Source of the DNA: Beroe forskalii
Lineage: Eukaryota > Ctenophora > Nuda > Beroida > Beroidae
Length of the DNA stretch: 64,000 nucleotides
Assembly: GCA_011033025.1 (NCBI GenBank)
Contig: WFMF01000350.1
Span: 123,157 to 187,156, forward strand
Direction: 5' to 3'
Each line of letters starts with the position of its first letter. Position 1 is the first letter of the stretch. Position numbers and translations under genes: made by a program. Of the stretch, positions 47,201 through 59,099 are shown piece by piece. The notes below the pieces were generated by a model that was not told where the DNA came from, did no database searches, and saw only the letters and a program-made list of their open reading frames with translations.

Positions 47201-50200
47201 AAGATTCCTGTTCCACGTTGACCCCCCTTCCATTTATATATTTCTGACCGCTACAGTCAATCATTATAATGATTATATTATATAAACGATACAAAGATCC
47301 AAATAGCTAGTGCTGCTGCATTATTTCATAATCTCGCTGTATTTATTTTGAGAATCTTGTGACGTGTACGAACCATGACAGTTTCTGCTATATTTTGAAG
47401 TGCCCAAGGCTGTGTTCTGACGTTAACGAGACATGACAGTTTCTGCTATTTTGATAGGGGCATTTATTCTGACGCAGCTTATATTCTGCCAGTTAATTGG
47501 ATAGTCTGTATTTTGAGAATATAGGTCATCGCAGGGCAAAGTTTCAAATCATTATGGTTACTCAAATTGCTATGGTGACGATTTATATCACTATGGTAAC
47601 TCCAATTGCCAGGGTGATGTTTCAAATCATCGTGGTAGTGCAAATATAGGGCAATGTGACGTTTTGAATCATTATGGTGACGCCAATGGGGCTCTGGTGA
47701 GAAGTGGTTGTGAGAATATTACTCCTTGGACAATGCTATCGTCACAATTATATTGTCGTGAAGGTGACAATGGTGGTCACGTTTGTGAGCAAAGGAATTA
47801 TAAGGGCTCTTTTTAATTTCGGGGTATGTGATCATTAAATTTGATAGAAACTTCGTCTTAATTTCAATGTTTGTGACGTCATTAATAACATTATGTCGAC
47901 TTTATTTCATTTCCGAGCAAGAAAAAGCTGCCCTGTTGTATCTATCGATAGAGTTTAAGCGGTTAATTCAGATCAATTCACGGGATGTTGCCCGCTTCGT
48001 TTGAACAGTAAGTATTTTATGTTTTCATTGGCATGTTTTTATCTCTCTTTTGTCTAACGTTACTTTCCCATATTCCTCCTACAGTTGAATGAGAGATGAT
48101 AAATCACTGGTACAGCAATTCTGTGTTTTTAAAATTCAAAATGAAATTACAACAGTCTGATTAGAAATAAGTGTCAGTCCACGAATGCCATTCGTCGAAT
48201 GGAAGTTAAAGTGGAGAGTTAAGGAAAAAGAAAAATTAATTCAGAAAATTAAGAATTTCTCTACCTCTGGTCGCTCCAGGAAGAGCCACTTCTGGTCGTT
48301 TAGCACCAGTGAGAGCTTGTTGTTGGAGTTAGCCGGCCACGCTTTGAAAACCTTCATAACCGGCTCGTGGTCTTCCAGAGTCCGTTCTGCCGATGGTTCG
48401 GGTTAAATGGTAGTTCGTTTTTAGGTATTTTTCAGGATTTTCAGCACTTCTGCTACAAGGTGTCATATTGTTATACCACTGCAATTGGGGTAGGGTAGAA
48501 ATAAATAAAACGAAGGTCTGTATGGAGATGCTATTATAGGAACGCTCTTCGCCTTGGATTCTAAGAGTTAACAATACCCCGTTCATGCTGAAAAGAAACC
48601 CTATTTTCCTCCATGCCAGTATAGATTACAGCAAACCCTGCGTATTCATGATTAAGGTGCTTTGCATTTTCTGCTTTGGCTTCCCCTGTAGAAGATAAGG
48701 TTTTGCAGACAAATATCAAACATGCGTTCACTCAGAGGTGCTTCGAGAGATTTCAGTGCTTTCAGTTATGTTATTCGGGCTGGCGTCTAATTAGATAGGC
48801 CAGATTTAAACGATTGCAATTTGATGGCTTGTAACTCATAATTGGACAAATTTACCGTTCCCTGGATCTACAACAATAGATCATATCGTACACATAAACT
48901 AATTAAACAATTAAGTCTTGGATATTTTACATGATTGATCAAATTGTTGAAGATGTCGATATTTATTTATCATCGATCATTTATCTAATTACCGCCGCGC
49001 GCGCACTATTAATAGCTCTGAGCGCGCAACGCGCGTAAAGAGCATTACAGAAAATGTCCAAAAACTAGCAATAGGATTGCGCGGCTTTAATTTAACAAGA
49101 GTTAAGTCAGTCGAAGGGGAGGGGGTCCAACTGTTGACTTATACTCTATCCAAGGAAAGAAAATGGTAAAATAAGTGAATTAAGAAACCTCCAAGTTAAT
49201 CTAATATCTGAAATGCTTCCAGAGTAGGCAATCGCTTGATTTTACGAAACATACCTTATTGAAAGTCACTCGAGTGACCTTAGTTTACATTTTCATTAGA
49301 ACCCTTGGGTTCAATCGCCAAAAAAGAGTGATAATCATGACATATTGACATAAATTATCGCTAATGCTTGATGTGGGAAATCACTCCTTCATCGAAAATT
49401 CTTTCCAACTTCGATTTGAATTAATCACCGCATCGCCAATTGGCTTTTCTGTTATTATTTCTCATTCATATAAAATTGATAATTTTGGAAATACTTACCT
49501 TCAGAACAAATTATCAAAATCCTTTTCATTGATTGGAATTTGAACTATATTTATATTCGGGCGACCTTTACCATTTCCAAGATCATGAGTATCAACACAC
49601 TAGAGAATCACACTAACACACTAACAGAGATGGCGAAAGATTTGTCGTAGGAGAATCCAAGATCATCGGTTAGCTACAGAACACATCACTACTGTTTAGG
49701 CTGCATGCAAATAGTATATAGGCGGTTCATAACAACGCCTTAATTGCCAGTTAATTGATCAATTAAGGACCAAAAACCGCGGATTATGAGTGTATAATTC
49801 TTGCGTGCAGCCTAGTCCATTTTACACGTTTATTTGAGTACAGCGGGTTCCATACTTACTCATGGTCACTTCTTTGCGAACTGGCTTATTGCTCTTTTCT
49901 AGGGGGTGTAAGGGTTAAAACGCCTGCAAATCCTCTTCTCTAGAATTCTAGGGGTGTTAGGTCAAAGGTTTAAAAAGCCTTCCTTGGAGAGTTATAAAAG
50001 TACTTGGGAGTTCAACCTTCTGCCCCATCTGAATAGAAAGTTATGTTAATTTTAGTAGCCGCAAACACAAGTCTTTTACCGTAAGTGCTGAGGCTCTATA
50101 GTGTATAGAAAGGTTATAATGTGAGGAAAATGGAGCATATTTAAAATAATGCGATATAAATAGCTTGTTAATCGGAACATAATTGCTCGGGAAATTTTAA

Positions 50201-53200
50201 GAGCACTTACAAAGATTTACATAAGCATGCATAATCTGGGGTAATGAGGACATTTAATGGGGGTTGGAAATGAGGGTGAGACTATGATATGTGATTCAAA
50301 GTCATGAGTGTTAGAGGAATTTCATTTTGGTGCTCAAGAGAAAACATAGAATTTCGTAAGAAAAGTAGAAATCAACGAATCTTTGAGCGGTTTACTCTGA
50401 TCAACCTGTAGAGAAAATGATAAGATGGGGTGTATCTTACTGCATTGCAGTAGCAATTAGATGAAAATTGAAATACGAATGGGGGGGAACCTATATTTAA
50501 TTGAGCTTAATTTGAATTGAACTCAATCTATCTCTTTTCCATCTTTCCATGGAAAACTTACCACTGCTGATCTAGGTTAATGAGGGTGGAAATGAGGACG
50601 AAACAATATGGGGGGGGGGGGCAAAGAGTGATATTTGAGTTGGAGCTCAATCTACTCTCTTTTTCAGTGAAACTAGAAAAATCAATGATCGACCGAGGAC
50701 TCCGCTTTGGCCCCGGTTTTTGCCGAGGATTAGGGTTTTACCGAGGACTAGGCCTCAGTTACAAAATCACTCCTCCTCTCCTCAGTCGATCAATGGAAAA
50801 AGGAGATAATTAATTTGGTTTGAACCACTTCACGTCAACTTACCACTGCTGTTAGCAGCAAGGTGGGGGAGCGATATTTTGAGTTGGAGCTCACTTTACC
50901 CACCTTTTCAGTAAAACCAGATAATATACTTGAGTTTAACCTCGAGTATTTTGCCCTTCTCACAAAACTTAATGTAAAATATATCCTCTTCTTCACGTCA
51001 ACTTACCACTGCTGTTGGCAGCAAGGTGCTCCACCAGGGTCCAATCCCCGGTAAGTTCCAGATCGTTCTTTATAATCATCGTCAGACAGATGTCCCAGGC
51101 TGTCTGGGTCCTGTCCACTCGCACTGTCTTGATGATGTTACCGTCTGCCATGTGGATCTTAACGTTTTCCTGGAGATAGAGTAGGGATTCCAATCGAAAT
51201 CCAAAGATAAAATGCAAACTTTTGATTAAAACATTAAAAAAAGGAATTTTCAAACCAATTGGTCAGCCGTATTTCAACGCATTCCTGTGTACAATGTGCA
51301 CTATGCAGTGTACAATTGTTTAAATCGTAAGGATTTCAAATCGAAATCCAGGAAAGGGCGTGATAATGAATTTCACGAGTGGTACCGAATTTTCAAACGA
51401 AATGGAACAAAAACTGTGCAATATCTTGTCAAAACAGGGCGTGTTCTGTTTGCCGAATTTTGACGAAATACATAGCAAGCACAGTGTTTACATAATTCAT
51501 AGCTTTTAAAACAGTTAATTATTTATGATGATTATACTGGAATTAAAATCTGTAATATTAGTCGTAAACAAGTGACTAGTGCTAGGGAGTGACTTCATGA
51601 TAATGGTTTAAAATGGTGAGCGGATGACCTCAATTCATCGTCATAGTCGTCTGCCACCTGTAGAATGATATGGATTAAACGATCCGAGCAAAATCGTGTT
51701 TGATCGTTTTTTATCTGAAATATGAAATTGAAATTGATGAACGATACTCAAAACTGATTTCTAAAAACAATAAAAATGGTGGATCAATGTTCTTCTTCAT
51801 ACCACCTGATGGATTGTAAGAACTATCCGATCAATCTGTTCTTAAAGATAAATTCGGTGATTTTTGAAATTCAACAATCAATTATCATCTAAATGGGGGG
51901 GGTTGATTTTCACTAATGGAAAAGCATTTTTCATCATCATCAGCTGCAGATAAGAGATGGAATGATTATTATATTCTAAACTTGTTAATTCTTACCGCTG
52001 GAGTGGGCAGCAGAGTGAATTTTGAACGATTGATAAATAAAGAAATAAGGATAGAATGTCCCATCAACAGTTTCCAAATTCATGTGATTATCGTTGTCAG
52101 CTTAGGATAAGGGATGGAATGATTATTGTCGTCATTTGAGGATCAGAGATGGAATGATTATAATTTAATTCTTAAAAATAATCTAAAAGTTCTTAACTCT
52201 TACCGCCGTGTGACAATCTTGGCACCTGAAGATGAGTGATTGAATGATTTAGAAACCGCTAACTCTTACCGCAGGAGTGGGGAGCAGAGTGAAGTTATCC
52301 AGCGCACTGCTCTCTCTGCTCAGTGTCCTCCTCTTATCTCTCACTGACGAAACACTGCCTCGTGATGACGTCACCAAGCTGTCACGTGACGTAACACTGC
52401 CCCGGTCACGTGATATAGAGTTACCATGGTCACGTGATATTGAGTTAGCGTGGTCACGTGGTATGGAATTGTCACGTGGTATAGAATTGTCACGTGATAT
52501 GGAGTTGGTTTTGTCACGTGACACGCTGTTGGTGGTGTTACGAGGAATGATGTTCCCATCGTCAACAGAGGATTTCCGGGGGATAACAGCTTCCGCTTTC
52601 TCCTCGCTTCGTGATCTGCGGGCAATTTGATTGTTAAAAGAAAATTTCGAAAAAATTTAACGTAAAAGAAAATTATTATATTTTATCGAAAGACTTTTTG
52701 GGTGTAGCTCGTTATATCTGTTTTCTAGAAAGACTTTTGTGCTGAGAATAATTAATTCTAAAGTGATTGCTGCGAAATGAAACATTTTTATCGCTTGTCA
52801 CTTGATAGAAGTGACAGTGGACTATAAACTATTTCGTGGCAGTCAAATGATTATACGATTCAACAAACATTTCTACTTTATTCACTAAAATAGCCTGCAG
52901 ACTCTATAGATTAAACAGCTTCCACTCAAAGAACTCTTAACAAAAGATGCTTCACTCATTTATCAAACCATGCTGAAAGTGCAAGTCAGCAAGAACTCAA
53001 GTACTGCCATACATGGTCTGTCCGCACTCACAAGAACACTCAAAACTGTCTGTTTGTGACAATTGACATGTTTGTCTGCATTATACAGACAAACTCACAG
53101 TCAAACAGACAGTCTGTTTATGACAATAACACATGTTTGTCTGCATTATCTTAACAAAAAACAGTCAAACTTACAGACACATATAGCTTACATAAATTAA

Positions 53201-56200
53201 AATACATACAAACACACGAACAGACACACACCTACGTACAATTCCACACACACAGTCACGCTGTAATTACAGTGTATTTACTCAAACAATGCTCTGTAAA
53301 GAGTGTAAACTCTTTACAATCAGATGTTATACAAGTTACAGCATCGTATAGTTAATGTATACAATGGCATACGCTTAGCATACGAAATGTGGGCAATCGA
53401 GTGACGTCATTATCATGGTTTATACCACAGGTAGAGACTGCTGGTTGGGTTGTAAAGACTAAAATTGACACGAGTTTGGTTGTCTGGTAGCTATCAAATA
53501 GCACGTGCTAATCGTCTTCATACTAGTACATAGTGATGAGGTAAATTCTGGAGCGCGTGGCAAGGTCAATATACAGGAATATTTGGGTACAAGCTCGTGT
53601 ACTTAATTCCCTGACAAAAAGATAATTATTAAGTAATTAAGATACACAAAATCCTTTATATTCTTTGGCAATTTACAGCGCTATGTCAAGGTGACAGGAC
53701 ATAGCCGAGCTGAGGCCTAATCCACCCCCGCGCTCAAAAATAGGCGGTTCAATACGTCATCGAGGAACCACAACATTGCGCTATGATAATGACGTAATCT
53801 TAACCGCCTATGTTTCTTGTGTGCGCGCATGTTATAAATGTTCTGCATTTCGGGCACAAAGTGGACAATGTTCAAATACATAATATACTAGACAATGCAA
53901 ACCAATTAACATGGTCACGCTCGAAAAATAGAGTAATCAATGTCATCAAATCACCATTCTAACGCATAATAATGACGTCATAAACAAACATCTACTATAT
54001 TTGCACGCTAATAAAACCTAATGGAGCCTAATGATCCAGTTGCCTAATGTTGATTTGAGCGCGAGGATTTGTCATATGAATAGTAATATATGTTAGCATA
54101 ATATAAATACAGCTCATTGAATGAAGATCATTCAATTAGATGTGCAAGAAGAGCTTTCAAATCATATGTTGAAATATCATATACACTAAACACTGTGAAA
54201 TTTAGACATTAAATATCGTGGGATATTTAGACATTAAACATCTTGGGATCTTTTGAGACACATACGAGTAGTCATTAAGCTATTAAATAAATTCATGGGC
54301 TTTCTTCTTTTCTTTCTTTCACGAACAAAGGTCTGCAGTGATTGAAAGTTTGGACCTGAATGTCAGCACTAATTGAAGCATTGAAGACAGCCCAAAATTT
54401 CAAAAATTTTGGGGCTGACAGAAATGAGCAAAAATTGCCTCTTGGTATATACAGAAACTGTAACTTAGATAATCAAGGCTGTCTTTCTTTTCAAAAAGCG
54501 TTAGATCTAATGAATAAGGGAATGAAAGTTGGCAAATTTCCAGGTCACGTAGCAATATTCATTTCATGCTAGGTACCAAATTATCTTTATCAGTAATTTC
54601 CACTTTCAGAAGTTCTGTCATTACGTATCTGACAAAATGTTTCAAATTTCAAAGGTAATTACATTTAAAAATAACACAGGTTATTCTTATGGCTGTGAAT
54701 ATAACATCCTGTTATCTTTTCATGGGTTTGAAGATATGATATGTTTTTCAAAGTACTTGGAAGTGTAAGAGGAAAAATAGGCCATGAAAAATATTAGTTG
54801 TGGGTAAAGATTTAAACATTATTCTAAGACTTAATTTACACCATAATATGCGACACAGCCTCGCCCACTTTACACAGTTAATTACATTATTAAATGTAAA
54901 AACTTCGCAAAAAGTCTGTTGGCGCAAGTTCACAGAAATTTCCCATAACTTTTTTAAAAACATTGAGCGCACATATATTCTTGACAAAGAGCGGCTCTTG
55001 TGTCGACAATACAGCATGATGTAAAAACACATAGCACTTCTTAGAACTCTTCAGACGCCATTTCATATATCAGTTGTATGTCTATATGGTTTGTTAAAAA
55101 GGTTTTAACTGCAGTTAGATCACATTATGTAGTGCTATAGTGGTAGTACAGTGTTATTTATTGTGCAGTAAATTCTGTTCATAATACTCCCATACACATA
55201 TTAGCGAAAGTGCAAAGAGAAGTTAAATAGCAATAGTCAATATATAATCTCAATTCCACGCCCGGCGCCCTTTGCATACAGGTTTGTGCAATTAATTTAA
55301 AGTAACTAAACTCAGTGCAGTGCACTGTGCATTTATATAAAGTAACCTTCAATTCAATCAGTGCACTGTGCAAGACCTCGCCCACTCTGAAGAACCCTAC
55401 TGCTATTAAAGTATTAAACGAACTCCTTCATCAAATTTAAAATGTTCCAGGAATCACTTAGCGATGCCTCTTTACAGAACGAAATATAGATTATTAAGTC
55501 TGACGTTTCACTTGTGTTAGGGCTTGCTCGACAAGTGGTTGAGGATGTCGTAATTATCAAGGCGCAGAATTACAATTTGATGAAGTTAAACCGTCCATCT
55601 TTCGTGCGCGGCGTTTGCTTCTAATACTGCAACTGCTATATATTTGGATAAGTTTTGTTGTAAAACTGCTAAAAACGAGTGGTTTTCGAAACAAATCTTA
55701 TCAAAATGTGTTCGAAACTATAGTGGTTGCAGTATTAGTACGGTTCGTTATGATGGCTCGCCACTTCGGGGCTCCACATCAAAAGTCACCGTATTACTAA
55801 TAGAATCTTCTAGAAATATAATCCTGATAGTCTTGGAATTTAAAGAGCGCTCAATTCATCATCGTTATTAAACATCGTTATTTCTTATTAAAACCTGGTA
55901 ACATCTTATAATGGAAAATGAATCTAATTAATTTAATAATTTAAACCTGAAGTTGAGTTTATTGATTATTCTTTTACTATCTACTATAAACACAAATATA
56001 AATGCTGAAACACAACAATAAAATAGGCCATACAGTTTACAGTCATGTCATGACAATCCTTCACAGTGTCAACTTGATTATGACATTTCCAATTTGATGC
56101 AAATCGCTCGATTGATGGAAGGCTCGATAAAGACGCGAAATTTTGCTGTACTCTCGATGAAATTACTTTCGAAATATGACGCGTGAACTGTATAAATTTG

Positions 56201-59085
56201 GGCGCGTCTTTCATATCGAGCCCTCCGTCCATCGTGCGATCTGCACACACATATATACGTTATAATCGCCTATTGTTTACGGGAGACCAGCGAACCCCAT
56301 TATACCCATTTCGTGGTAGGCGTGTGCTTTTTCTCCTATTGTACTCGATGAGCACGATCAGTAGCCTCAGCAAAATAACATCATGCCAGGATGTGTAGAG
56401 GTTATATAGGAGACATTCAAGAGGAATTGACGAACAAGAGAGACGTTGTTATGATGTTTTAGGATGGGGAGTTGGTGAAAGTGGATCGGCTATTTTTTGA
56501 CGCGTACTCATGTAAATGAGATTCTTTTGTTACTGAGAATACAATCTATATTTGTTTTTATTCAGCCATTTTAGTGGGCAGGGTAGGTTGGAAGAAAGAA
56601 AGGTATAAAGCAGTACATGGCACTAGTTTATATTATATCAATAAGTGAGTGATGGTATATCCTGAAGAAGTTCTACAGAAATGACAAGCTTTTCGGTCTT
56701 CTGAGAAACTATTTGTAGATCCATCATCAATCAATAACTGTAATGACGAATTATCAGATGTGTGTCCTGATCATTGTAAAAGATTTCCTTATTATATTAA
56801 TGTGCTTCAAGAAATACCCCAAAAGATTTAACTTAGAAAGAATAATCAAACAGCAATGGAAGTTCAGCAATTCACACAGTGCTCATTTCAAACCCTCCAA
56901 AAACCGGTGCGGGAACCCAAATTTACACACATTCATCTCAAAGAATGACTCAAAAAATCACCCAAAAAACGTCAGCAGCTGGAATGCACTCTCACAAACC
57001 CACTCGCACCCACTCACCTCGCCGCATACCGCCTCACACCCCTACTCCTACTCCCTTCCGAGGAATCCCTCCCCGAGGCAGCAGCAATGTGCACCGCTAT
57101 CTCTTGAGCACGTGGTCGGCGTGCGCGGCGCGGCAACGCGGCACGTGCTCCCACACACGCGGCGCACTGGTGCATGTAGTTGCCATGGGGACAGATGCGC
57201 GGCGTGAAGGAGATGGTGTCGCTAACAGATTTCCAGAGGGCAGCTTTGTGTCTGCTTATTCTAGAGTAGATGTTATTCTAGAGAAGATGTTATTCTAGAG
57301 TAGATACTTGGTTTACGTATACGTTCTGATTTTCCGCTAATTTGCGAAAATTAGAGGAGAATTAGAATTTATCTGAAAGTATACGTAAATCATGCGACTC
57401 ATAAATATCGCCGCACTCCAGTATCATAAACTAGATGTAGCTTGAGAGTCGATATACATTACAATATTCAGTTGCATACAGATTACAGCACTAGCAGTAG
57501 TACTACATAAAGTACTGTATCAAGTACTGTGTATGTAACTACTGGATCATTACACAAGCTTTTAAACGAGAGATGAGGCCGCTCCAGCATATAAACGTAC
57601 TTATAAAAAAGAACATGTTTATCTGAGCACTTGAAAGCTTTTTTATGTTGGTGGATTCAAGCAATATTCGAATAAAATTTTCGGTTATACAGTACGTTTT
57701 TCAGTTGGCGACAAAGGGACATCTTCAAACATTTAAATTTCTGCAGCTTCCATAAAATCAGATTGAAGCTCCATAAAGTAAAAGTGAATCAGCCCTTATC
57801 ACGAATTTCGGGCCTTTGAAGTTTGAAAAGTTGCTATTTTCGTATAATATTTTCAACTCCCATGCTATATGTTACAGATTTCATATCTCTCCTTGAAAGT
57901 TGAAATCACCACAACAACAGAACCCTTTGAGTTGCCATGACATCACACGTGCTATATGTCAACACTACACGTGGAGTAACGTAGAGTGTTGACACGAAGC
58001 CAGGTTTTACTTTCAATTCAGTGTATGTGGAGTTGAGAGTTTAGTATAATTTCAGGAGATGTTATAATTAATTTGTATAGTTTCAGCAAATGTTACACTA
58101 TAATAACGCCTTAGTTCAGTATTGAAACAAAATAATTGTGGTGTTGTCAAAATTAATGGTACACTTCTAAATATCGTAATTAGTTCGGGGTATATCAAAC
58201 GTTGTGGGGTTTCTTTCATTAATTTTGAACTTGATATCATAATGGCATGGGAATTAGAAATAGGGAATTATATTTAGTTATATTTAGTTTACTGCGCTAC
58301 GGATGAATTTACAGTACCATTCCGAAGAAAGCTTATGAGCAATTAAGTTAAAAGTTAATTCATGAGTGGCTTCTGAATGATGTTACCAGGTTTAATGAAC
58401 TCATTGATAATGAGTTCATTCACAGATTAACTAGTACGTCATAAGAATTCATGAGTTCAGTAATCTGCACATGTAAAACTTAGCACAACTTAGTTTTAAT
58501 AATTAAGAAGGCTGATGACATTAAGTGACTCATAACCTAAGTTAATACTTTAATTTAAAACGATAATTTAGTTATTTGATCAATGAAATTATAGTAAATT
58601 CTTATTAACAATATTTACGTCACATATTTAAATGACGTCACGGAACAAACCATCTACCTACAATCAATTACCCATGAATTAAGGTATTTATGAAGGAGCT
58701 GTATTATATACCAGAAATTTACAACCAAAGCTGAACTTTCGATGCACACATTTTAAATAGTGTATTCGTCAGTAATTTTGTATTGAGTGATTATGTTTAG
58801 CCTTAATAAATCCTAACACAAAGAGAGCTTGAGTGTTTGTTTACATACGCCCAGGAAAAATACGGCAAATCCTTGGGCGAGCTGTCGCTGGAATTAAACC
58901 TTCGAGAGAAGCAAATATCTCAATAATTGGGGAGGAAGAAAATTGAAAGAATATTTAAAGGGAATTAAAAGAAAATCTAAAAAATGGAAAATATAACTAA
59001 ATTTGAAAATAAAACCTAAAACTGAAAACAGGTTTGGTTATATTCACCTGAGAGATCCTCCCCTGATGAGTTGAGCATCGGTCAT
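41273..59085 (-). CDS. RA-PH-coiled coil-proline-rich-SH2 adaptor, GRB7/10/14- and MRL-related
   Basis: Predicted cytoplasmic adaptor linking Ras-type GTPases, phosphoinositides and phosphotyrosine. Exons: 59048-59085 (ATG 59085), 57018-57251, 52270-52615, 51007-51169, 48265-48386, 45559-45723, 45212-45322, 44828-44971, 42666-44675, 42175-42399, 41656-41976, 41273-41433 (TAG). About 1,346 aa. Order: Cys/His-containing exon (14-91); Ser-Arg-Asp repeats (92-206); RA domain (207-301; DWTLVEH, ERTLEDHEPVMKVFKAW); PH domain (302-425; PPLEGYLHFKD, RKYFILRSSGLYYSTKGKSR); Glu/Lys/Arg coiled coil (442-515); about 600 residues rich in proline with LPPPPPDLL; MHGN-GG repeats; SH2 (WFHGPI at 1251, FLVR Arg about 1278, VKHFQI, C-terminal at 1346). 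The RA-PH fits both families; the SH2 resembles GRB7. No BPS segment is visible. The large exon needs one base in a G6 run (44070-44075, plus strand) to stay in frame. Exon 1 has an acceptor at 59100-59102, so an upstream exon should exist. Confidence 0.86.
41440..41495. repeat. GAATTA hexamer microsatellite next to the last adaptor exon
   Basis: (GAATTA/GAACTA)n beginning a few bases upstream, in gene orientation, of the final exon acceptor at 41434. It makes up the pyrimidine/AT tract of that acceptor. Confidence 0.7.
45716..45812. repeat. Direct duplication of the PH-exon 3' splice-site region
   Basis: About 45-50 bp covering the start of the exon at 45723 and its intron edge (taataccagg...gaataaaatttaga) occurs again, with some divergence, at 45760-45812. 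The second copy carries a comparable acceptor. I use the inner one because it keeps phase 0. Confidence 0.6.
47385..47740. repeat. Imperfect tandem repeats in the adaptor intron
   Basis: catgacagtttctgctat occurs twice (47376 and 47433). Then about four units of tttcaaatcattatggttactc...caattgc at roughly 45-bp spacing (47535-47700). Intronic. Confidence 0.6.
49718..49790. mobile_element. Diverged ATAGGCGG hairpin element in the adaptor intron
   Basis: ATAGGCGGTTCAT at the left, AAAAACCGCGGAT at the right, a palindromic ttaattgatcaattaa centre, and no TGACGTCA core. Confidence 0.5.
50555..50925. repeat. Degenerate copies of the RA-exon 5' splice-site region
   Basis: The donor-side end of the RA exon (51001-51040: acttaccactgctg...gcagcaaggtg) recurs at 50838-50870 and, shorter, at 50559-50575. 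The downstream text (tttgagttggagctca...ttttcagtgaaac) is shared between the two extra copies. These look like tandem duplications inside the intron, not exons, because the coding part is lost quickly. Confidence 0.6.
51905..52235. repeat. Degenerate copies of the Ser-Arg-Asp exon donor region
   Basis: The exon edge at 52263-52295 (cttaccgcaggagtggggagcagagtgaa) is echoed at 51993-52020 and partly at 52198-52207. The text gataagagatggaatgatta recurs three times between. A 22-bp exon-like piece at 52199-52220 has acceptor and donor dinucleotides but breaks the frame. Confidence 0.5.
53040..53175. repeat. Two-copy 65-bp tandem repeat, CAGACA-rich
   Basis: ctgtctgttt-tgacaat...acatgtttgtctgcattat...acagtcaaac occurs twice in tandem, followed by aca-rich simple sequence to 53240. 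Lies in adaptor intron 2. Confidence 0.7.
53740..53811. mobile_element. ATAGGCGG hairpin element, intact ends, adaptor intron 2
   Basis: ATAGGCGGTT / AACCGCCTAT ends, with internal ATAATGACGTAAT (one change from TGACGTCA). Isolated TGACGTCA cores also lie nearby at 53402 and 53975. Confidence 0.75.
54000..57017. other. Adaptor intron 2, remainder, no further exon recognised
   Basis: A 70-codon plus-strand frame at 54360-54572 and others here match no known family. They have no supporting splice pattern. Confidence 0.35.
57018..57251 (-). CDS. Cys/His-rich symmetric exon of the RA-PH-SH2 adaptor
   Basis: This is the second coding exon of the gene above, listed separately because it has no ATG near its start and is easy to miss. 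It is flanked by an acceptor (ataagcag, 57252-57259) and a consensus donor (AG|gtgagt, 57012-57017). It is 234 bp, exactly 78 codons, phase 2 at both ends, so it fits between the first exon (ends phase 2) and the exon at 52615 (starts phase 2) with or without inclusion. The product contains CPHGNYMHQCAAC, a CPH...C-x2-C arrangement that could bind a metal, followed by an Arg/Ala-rich stretch. It is GC-rich compared with its surroundings. Whether it is constitutive or a cassette cannot be decided from sequence. Confidence 0.7.
57252..59047. other. Adaptor intron 1
   Basis: Lies between the first coding exon and the Cys/His exon. AT-rich, with one TGACGTCA at 58634. No exon recognised. Confidence 0.4.
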
Positions 59086-59099
59086 GGAGGCTGTGCGAT

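Noticed and set aside
52199-52220. 22-bp micro-exon with AG and GT borders
   Set aside because: Its length breaks the phase-0 join between the exons at 52270 and 51169. It looks like part of the duplicated donor region.
54360-54572. 70-codon plus-strand frame in the adaptor intron
   Set aside because: Compositionally protein-like, but with no recognised domain, no neighbouring exon, and a stop soon after.
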